In this document: piece after piece, positions 57,626 through 64,000 of the stretch
How positions within the stretch are numbered: the first letter of the stretch is position 1
How the letters are laid out: every line of letters starts with the position of its first letter
Origin: Scleromitrula shiraiana
Taxonomy: Eukaryota > Ascomycota > Leotiomycetes > Helotiales > Sclerotiniaceae
Direction of reading: 5' to 3'
Length of the DNA stretch: 64,000 nucleotides
Assembly: GCA_028455995.1 (NCBI GenBank)
Contig: JABELC010000008.1
Span: 434,001-498,000 of the forward strand
The notes under the pieces: model-generated
Told to the model about the DNA's origin: nothing
The model's database searches: none
The model's input: the letters and a program-made list of their open reading frames with translations, nothing else
Translations under genes and position numbers: made by a program

Positions 57626-59952
57626 ATGTCGCCAGGTGGGGTCTTTTCAGAGACATTTCAAACCATCACATCTACCAAATTGTTAGAGTTGTCAAAGAAG
57701 CGTAACGACTTTTCAGCTAGAAAAAAAAGCTCTAAAGTTCAAATGGAGCCGTGAAGGTATTCAAGGAAAAAAGCTTCGATTATTACTCGATGGCGTGAAG
57801 GAAAGCTTTTCTATTCAACCATCACCCATCACCAAAAACCGTCCCCGTGCTCGCACTCATGACCAACTTGAAATTCTCATCAACAACCTCGAACAATTTC
57901 TTGCACAATCGGAGTATGATCCATCAATCTCATCGAAATAAATGGGAAAATGGGAACAATCTGTATTACAGCAGTTGGATATCCAGTCATCAAAGTATCA
58001 ATATGCCAGTCTGTACGGCCAATTAGTCACGGAATGGCTTTCGTCGGAACGACGTGCCCCTGTTAAAGTTAAAGAAACAGCAAATACCCCCGAAGGATTT
58101 GAGAAAATCAAACAAGATAGCGTTGCGAGGAAAGCAAGTCGAGTACAATGGGAGGATCTTGTATTTGAACCATTTGAAAAGGATCAAATTGCCATCTCGA
58201 CATATCTTCGTAATCTTTTCGGAAACGATGGCAACAACAAACAAACCATTAAAGCTCTTGATGCTTTGAGAAAGAAGGTTGAAGAGTTCGAGATGACATT
58301 GGCTGCCCCGAGAAAATTTAATGAACCAGTTCTACGATGGGCAATCAACGGCCTGGTAGCTTCAGGTTTATTTCGGAAGAAAAACGTGCAGCTTTGAAGG
58401 ACTTCTTGGCCAGTCCTGTCATCTTGAACGAGGTTGCTGCTGTTCTCAATACACGCATTACCGCATTAGATACATGGGAGTGGGAGATGGATCTGGCCGT
58501 CGAACAGAGGAGACATATGAATGGAACTCATCATATGTTCATCGATGAGGATCTTCTCCAAAATCTTTTCTTACAGTACATCGGAGTAATTGACTTGTTC
58601 CAGATCCGAATTCGATAATTGGAATCCCTCACTTCCCCATTCAACAATACTCTGCGTTCTTGAATTCTTTGGACTCTCCCAAACGTGGATGCGATTTTTC
58701 AAAAACTTCCTCGAAGCTCTATTGAAGTTTCTCGATGATGATTCATCCACTGAAGCTCGCATTCGAAAACGTGGGGTTCCCAGCGCTCATGCACTTTCTT
58801 CAATTTGTGGTGAAGCCATTGTTTTTTGTCTTGATTATGCCGTCAATCAACAAACCGATGGTGCTCAACTCTATAGAATGCATGATGACTTTTGGATTTG
58901 GTCATCTCAACATGAAACTGTGGTCAAGGGTTGGAAAGCGATTGAGAATTTCTCCGAAATCACGGGTGTTACTCTGAACAAAAGCAAAACTGGCATAGTA
59001 CGAATCACATCCGACAGGATAAAATTCGGCAAAGAAGCTCACATTGATCCCATTCTACCCACAGGAGAGATCCGCTGGGGGTTTCTCTAACTGTCCTCCA
59101 CAACAGGCCGATTTGTAATTGATCAAACGATCGTCAAAGAACACGTTTCGGAACTTCAAACGCAGCTTCTCAATAAGAAGTCGGTATTTGCTTGGATCAA
59201 AGCTTGGAATACATACGCCGGAAGATTTTTCAGCAGCAATTTTGGTAAACCCGCCAACTGCTTCGGAAGAAAGCATGTTGATGCTACGCTTTCTAGTTTC
59301 AAAAAAATTCAACAGCAAGTTTTTACCGACACAAACGTAATCATGCATTTAAAGGATATGTTGAAATCTCGATTCGATCTCGAGGATATTCCGGAGGGAT
59401 ACCTTTACTTCCCAACTAGTCTAGGCGGCCTCGACCTTCACAATCCATTTATAGGACTACTTCAATTGCAGGGTTCGGTGGTTGAAGATCCGGATAAATT
59501 GATTAAAGATTTCTTGGTAGCAGAACAGGAAACATACCGGAAGGCTAAGATGGCTTGGTTGAAAAATGCTGCAGGTTCAACTGGTAAAGACCGTTTAACT
59601 CACCTGTCTTCTGATGAACCAGAGGAGTTTATGAGTTATGAAGGATTCGTTTTGGGTAGAGAAGATTTCATGTCATCTTCAAACGAGGATGAGGGAAATC
59701 TGCATAAATTCTTTTGGGAGATTGCTGGAGCAACCGGGTGCAGAGACAGTGGAGTTGGATTATATGGATGAATTTATGCTGAGGGGTGTGGTGGCAGAAG
59801 TTATGGATGATGGGTATTGGAAATGGGTGGTTAAGCTTTATGGAGAAGGAATGAAAGAAAAGTTTGGAGGGCTGAGTATAGTTGATAAGGGTGTGTTGCC
59901 GATTGGGATGGTTAATTTGTTTAGAAGTGGAAGAGTTAAGTTGCAGGGCTAA
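57626..59952 (+). pseudogene. rvt: rvt reverse-transcriptase-like gene, decayed copy
   Basis: Successive frames spell one fungal rvt protein. rvt genes (Gladyshev and Arkhipova) are non-mobile, usually single-copy cellular relatives of reverse transcriptases. N-terminus: MSPGGVFSETFQTI, then LEILINNLEQFLAQSEYDPS, LYGQLVTEWLSSE and DLLQNLFLQYIGV. The RT core includes FDNWNPSLPHSTILCVLEFF (probable motif A Asp) and the motif C pair in YRMHDDFWIW (58884-58889). The thumb-like C-terminus runs through GYLYFPTSLGGLDLHNPF to 59952. Lesions: frameshift at an A8 run (57721-57728); in-frame TAA at 57939; frameshift near 58371; apparent loss of sequence near 58585-58600, where QYIGV jumps to FDNWNP; in-frame TAA at 59088 with the same frame on both sides; frameshift near 59721. 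No intron fits these sites. Neighbouring genes are intact, so general sequence error is unlikely. Confidence 0.82.
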
Positions 59953-60551
59953 GTTTGGAAACAGAATTGATTAGGAAATGGGTTGACTTTCTTGGGGCTT
60001 TTTGACAGGTTAGGATTGATTATGGAATTATGAATGGATATAATCTATGGTATTTTATTATTTTGTGTATTTGGATAGCGAATGATGGCCATGGACAGCA
60101 CAGATTGATCAATTAGGTTTTTTCACTAGCGTTTCTTCAATCACATACAGCATCAGCATAAATGTGTAAATGAGATAGTCTCTACTTGACATCAGACCCG
60201 GAGAAAGTATATATCTGATTATGAACAAATTCGGATTCCTTCTGTCCTTTCTCCTCTCAATTTTGTTATGCAACTACCAAGATATACATATGATAAACAC
60301 ACTATAATTGAATACAAACATCCAGCCATTGAGTAAAAGACTTGCATAAGCTTTAATCTCATATAACTTTTGTTTATTTGCAACAAACCCAGCAAAATAA
60401 CAATGAAGAAATTCCCCCATTAATTCAAGAGAAAGGCATAGACAAAGCCCTTGCAATTAATTAGCTTATATCAGCCTTCCCGTATTTATCCAAATTGTGT
60501 TGGAAGTATTGCATCTACATTATTCCACCAAATATACCATTAATATACAAT
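59953..60551. other. Convergent spacer
   Basis: 599 bp between the rvt pseudogene and the cupin gene, AT-rich, with nothing recognised. Confidence 0.5.
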
Positions 60552-61258
60552 CTACTTCTTCTGCACAGGAATAGTAGCATAATAGGCCATCGCTGCAGAG
60601 TTGACTTCCGGAGTCATCTCTTTTCCCTCAGCGATCAAGCTACTAAGTAATTTGAAGTAATGAATATAGAATGCCTATATACCCATCTCATCAGTTGATT
60701 GATTTCATAGAGAAGCCAAGCCAAGCCAAGCCGAACAAAACAGAACAAAACATGTTACAACATACCGGAGTAAAAGTGTTAAAAAATCTGGCCTCTTCCC
60801 CAGTCTCATTACTGAATGTATGTGGTGCCCTAGTCGGTACAACCACATAATCACCCACGGCGGCTTCAATCTTTTGAGCCTTCAATCCGGTTGCTGGATC
60901 TTCTGGCACGTGAAATGTTATTACCCCTTTAGTTACGAGGAACGTTTCGTCGTGCATCTCGTGCCAGTGAGCGGGAGGCCCGGGGGTATGAGCTGGGATG
61001 ATTAGTTCAACAGATGATATGCGGTTATCTGATAGATGTTAGTGAACAGATATGGATGGATAGGTCATTGAAAGAGAAGTTGCGTATTGTTAGGTTGGGC
61101 AAACAAAAAGAATTGATAATTTAAATACCAGTTCTTGACCCATCTTCCATAATTCGTAGTTTGACACTACCAAGTGAGATGATTTCTCCAGTCTCGGCTT
61201 TTACAAAATTGACGGGTATATTTGGTGTAGGGACAATTGGTGCAGCTGGGGTCGTCAT
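60552..61258 (-). CDS. Single-domain cupin protein (quercetin dioxygenase-like)
   Basis: Model: exons 61258-61129, 61028-60766 and 60674-60552, 171 residues. It is a small cupin beta-barrel. Motif 1 reads PPAHWHEMHDETFLVTKGVITF and supplies His64, His66 and Glu71 as metal ligands. Motif 2 lies around GDYVVVPTRAPHTFSN, whose His completes the site. Family members bind Fe, Ni or Cu and include dioxygenases and isomerases; nothing in the sequence fixes the substrate. Intron 2 carries short direct repeats (CCAAG three times; AACAAAACAG twice, once partial). Confidence 0.88.
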
Positions 61259-61807
61259 TTTTGGAAGATATATGAAGAGTATTTTCAACCTTGGGTCTGG
61301 AGAAGAATTAATTGATACAGAATTTTGCTATAGATACAATTGTTAGATGAAAGGAAGATGATGTATAAAATTATTCAACAAGCTGCGGATTACTTCCGCA
61401 CGGACTGTATGTAATGATGTTTCGCTGGAATGTGGCATTCCAATGCGGTCGCATCGCATTGTTAGTTCAAGCTGGAAGGTTTTAATGGAATTTTTAGACG
61501 AAAAAACAATGAACAGAGCCATGGGGTAACATTAGTCTCATGATTTGGTGACGATCATGACGAGGTGGTGTTAAAATATTAACTCTTTTAGCAGTGTTGA
61601 CGAAGAGAGGAGATGACGTTTGGACCCCGTCAGTGCAAATGCTCGCCCCCCCGCAAAGGAAGATAAAATGAGAAATTCTATTATGAATGGGTATTCATGT
61701 ACTGTATACTGTAACGATGTTTCTATGTGCGTTGGTGCTAGTTCTCTCCCATCTAGTGATTTGTCAAACTTTGATCTATCCGTCAATATGCCACCATCAT
61801 TCCACCA
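61259..61807. other. Intergenic region
   Basis: 549 bp between the cupin start and the end of the secreted-protein gene. No gene is seen; an open frame at 61571-61786 is not protein-like. Confidence 0.5.
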
Positions 61808-63400
61808 CTACCTTCCAAAATCCCAATATCCTCTGCGATTTTCAACATCATCCCTATTGATACAACTTGGAGAGAAATGATCCTCTGGGGACCCCCAAGG
61901 CCAGACTGCAACGTAACATACTTCATCGTAAGCACATTTTCCGCATTCGAGCCAAGTGCTCCAATTCAAATAATCAATCAACTTCTTGATTATTTCCTTT
62001 GCTTTCTTTTCTTTCTTGGCTTCTTTTCCTTCACTGCCTTCCAAGAGCTCTCTTACTTCATACAATGTACTGCATATTCTATGCGATACTGTAAAAATAG
62101 AAGTATGAATCAAGTGATCTGCATCCGTTTTTGGCTCGACGGAACCGAGATAATGGTTCGCACATTTCTCGATTGAAGAAGGAATATCAATGTTCGAATA
62201 ATCAGTAAAGAAATTCAGCAGCACTTTAATGTCGAGTAGTATGGCTGATTGATCTACTCCATCCTCAATCATGAACTTAAGACGATCCGAGTACCGTGTT
62301 ACAATCATATCAACAATACCTTGCCAATCGATCTTCTCATTGTTTTCCTCTCCCCGAAACAATGATAAAACGTCTGAACGAATTCTAAATAGTTGGTCTG
62401 CATCGGAAGGGTCTACTGTTCTCGGCAGTTCCGGGCGAGTAGCATCGGGATTGGTGAGATTCACAGGATAAAAGAAAGCCGAGATCATAGACGAATAATT
62501 AACCTCTACTCGTCCCCCAGTTATACCTTGGTATCTATACCCAACAGCACGCACGTACTCAAACCGTCCAATATTGTTTCTCCCATGGTATGGATGGGGC
62601 CGTTGTGTTGCCGATACAAACTCCAGACCCTCAGTGAAATTGCAGAGAATAATTTCGAAACCGGCTTCCATGCGCAGGAAGCCTTCAATTCCCGATTGCT
62701 TGCCTATTTCACAGAGATCGGCAGCCCGAATCCAATCATTGTTTGGGGCGGTAGAAGCCCTGGATAGATTGCGGACAATATAATCGGTGGAGTCGAGTGT
62801 TCCCATGCTTGTCTTCCCTGCGCTCATTCCATCAATGTATAAGAGTTTGGTGAGAGGACGAGAAGTACGATAGTGGTGGAGGTAGCCGTTTCCCCCATCT
62901 TCATCTTCATCTTCCACGGTAAAATCGTCATTAAGACCCCTTCTAAGTTCGGATGACGAATGAACATCATCCCGTATATGTGGATGATATCCTGGTGGAT
63001 GGCCACCGGGACCGCCTTTACCAGGGCCATCACCGGGCTTTTTACCATGTGAAGAACCTCTCCTTGGTCCCGCAAAGACTTCTGCATGTTCGATTTCAAA
63101 AGCTAACCACTCCATTCCCTTCACAGGTTCGCTCGTAGATGTTCCATGATAGAACGATGTTCCTTTTGGTACTGTAGCTGGAAAAAACGACATGCCATTG
63201 TGTTTCAGAGAAGATCCCCATTGTCGCATAGATGAGTGAATGGCACTGAATACATGAGGTGCATTTTCGCGTGCATATTGTATACTAGGACCATGAGATA
63301 TCTCATCCAATAGAGGAGACCGATCAGGAAGTGCGTCAACAGTGAGAAAAAGGAGTAATGGCGAGAGAACTATCGGAATTGATCGCATCTTTACTCTCAT
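61808..63400 (-). CDS. Secreted fungal protein of unknown function (KGTxFYHGT family)
   Basis: Single exon, 530 residues. A signal peptide is clear (positive start, then IPIVLSPLLLFLTVDA, cleavage probably near ALPD); the second Met (residue 5) is an alternative start. Conserved-looking blocks: VPKGTSFYHGTST near residue 80 with GMEWLAFEIEHAEVFA after it, a Gly/Pro/Lys-rich loop, then RTSRPLTKLLYIDGMSAGKTSMGTLDS. The middle part has several N-glycosylation sequons (NLS, NFT, NYS, NLT). The C-terminus has Cys pairs (ECGKCAYDEVC) suited to disulfides. I recall similar predicted secreted proteins in many ascomycetes, none with a known function. The HGT word and its position invite comparison with ADP-ribosyltransferase folds, but that is only a guess. 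Confidence 0.8.
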   Translation of the reverse strand: MRVKMRSIPIVLSPLLLFLTVDALPDRSPLLDEISHGPSIQYARENAPHVFSAIHSSMRQWGSSLKHNGMSFFPATVPKGTSFYHGTSTSEPVKGMEWLAFEIEHAEVFAGPRRGSSHGKKPGDGPGKGGPGGHPPGYHPHIRDDVHSSSELRRGLNDDFTVEDEDEDGGNGYLHHYRTSRPLTKLLYIDGMSAGKTSMGTLDSTDYIVRNLSRASTAPNNDWIRAADLCEIGKQSGIEGFLRMEAGFEIILCNFTEGLEFVSATQRPHPYHGRNNIGRFEYVRAVGYRYQGITGGRVEVNYSSMISAFFYPVNLTNPDATRPELPRTVDPSDADQLFRIRSDVLSLFRGEENNEKIDWQGIVDMIVTRYSDRLKFMIEDGVDQSAILLDIKVLLNFFTDYSNIDIPSSIEKCANHYLGSVEPKTDADHLIHTSIFTVSHRICSTLYEVRELLEGSEGKEAKKEKKAKEIIKKLIDYLNWSTWLECGKCAYDEVCYVAVWPWGSPEDHFSPSCINRDDVENRRGYWDFGR

Positions 63401-64000
63401 GACCGCCTAGACCGCTACTATTTATCAAGTAGTGGGTTAAGGGTGAATAGAATTGTATAGAAGAAAGAAGATAAAAGAACAGGACGAACCAGAGAGCGAA
63501 ATGCTCTCCCATTTATTACATTATCTACATCATCGGGGGCACATTACGCGCCAACAATGAATAAGGTTGGTTATGGATACTCTTACACGCAGCTTACGGC
63601 GACGCGCCCTAAAAATAGTTTTATCTTATCAATCAGTTCATCAATCAATCAGGGTTCCCATGCCAAACCAATAAACGTGGCTCATGCAGTAAGCTCCAGT
63701 TCGCCCTGATCTGCATGACTGTGGCACAGCTCGAGCACCGTTCACCGCTCTGGATGAATTTTACAGTCGGTTCCAGGTTTGTCTAGCCATTCATCATTGT
63801 AGTAGTCATTTTGAAAGTCTGAGAAATGGAACTCAACGGGACGGGTTATGTAGCTAGCATGATAGATAGGCGAGGTAGGGCAGCATCCGGTTTCTGCTCA
63901 GGCCGAGGTCTCACATTGGGAAGCATTGATCAGAAATTGAGAATGAGGATGTTGATGATAGTTACGACTACCTTTGTCTACGTCCAGCGTATCACTCCAG
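63401..64000. other. Window end, no gene recognised
   Basis: 600 bp upstream of the secreted-protein gene, including its promoter. Nothing else is supported. Confidence 0.5.

Noticed and set aside
57626..59952. Mobile retrotransposon (LINE or LTR element)
   Set aside because: There are no LTRs, target-site duplications, integrase, RNase H or endonuclease remnants, and the motifs match rvt rather than retrotransposon RTs.
1..64000. CRISPR array, rRNA operon, secondary-metabolite backbone gene or intact transposon
   Set aside because: No regularly spaced repeats, rRNA-like sequence, PKS/NRPS domains or transposase/integrase motifs were seen on either strand.

Overview
This is eukaryotic nuclear DNA from a filamentous ascomycete. 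Almost every gene can be assembled from exons joined by introns of about 41-200 bases with GT...AG ends and CTAAC/CTGAC-like branch sequences, and several protein families are restricted to, or typical of, Pezizomycotina. Residue patterns remembered from family members suggest Leotiomycetes, perhaps Sclerotiniaceae (Botrytis/Sclerotinia type); this placement is inference. No rRNA, confident tRNA, CRISPR array or intact transposon was seen.

Layout. 0-5 kb: end of a peroxisomal alpha/beta hydrolase facing TRAPPC11 (TRAPP vesicle tethering). 6-12.4 kb: RXT2 (Rpd3L deacetylase), OPI3 (phosphatidylcholine synthesis), an omega-amidase/nitrilase and a Hem25-type mitochondrial glycine carrier. 12.8-17.4 kb: a highly repetitive coiled-coil protein, a 2 kb gene-empty stretch, and prefoldin subunit 1. 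18.3-27.4 kb: alkaline ceramidase, a TMF1/Sgm1 golgin, a decayed 2EXR-domain gene and prefoldin subunit 5. 27.9-38 kb: an RG-rich protein of unknown function, ORC1, PRP46 and a NAS6/gankyrin ankyrin protein. 38.8-44.2 kb: a caspase-like peptidase, a fungal protein of unknown function and a small membrane protein. 44.8-53.3 kb: succinate-semialdehyde dehydrogenase diverging from a membrane SDR, then a 3 kb empty stretch and a heme-dependent N-demethylase-like protein. 54-64 kb: small membrane-protein ORFs, a broken rvt reverse-transcriptase-like gene, a cupin and a secreted protein of unknown function.

How the genes relate. This is ordinary euchromatin: unlinked housekeeping functions (replication, splicing, proteasome assembly, chaperone, vesicle traffic, lipid and amino-acid metabolism) in mixed orientation, with no metabolic cluster evident. 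Convergent pairs have short spacers; divergent pairs such as PRP46/NAS6 (292 bp) probably share promoter space.

Most notable: the locus at 57626-59952 reads as rvt, the non-mobile, normally single-copy cellular reverse-transcriptase-like gene of fungi. It keeps its start codon, a TATA-like element and the catalytic Asp-Asp, but carries three frameshifts, two in-frame stops and an apparent internal deletion, while some 20 neighbours are intact. Also of interest are a tRNA-like box A/box B segment inside a coding exon (about 30.04-30.10 kb), a second pseudogene followed by a diverged tandem duplication, 14-nt and 17-nt micro-exons, and a caspase-like gene with a frame discontinuity near its 3' end.
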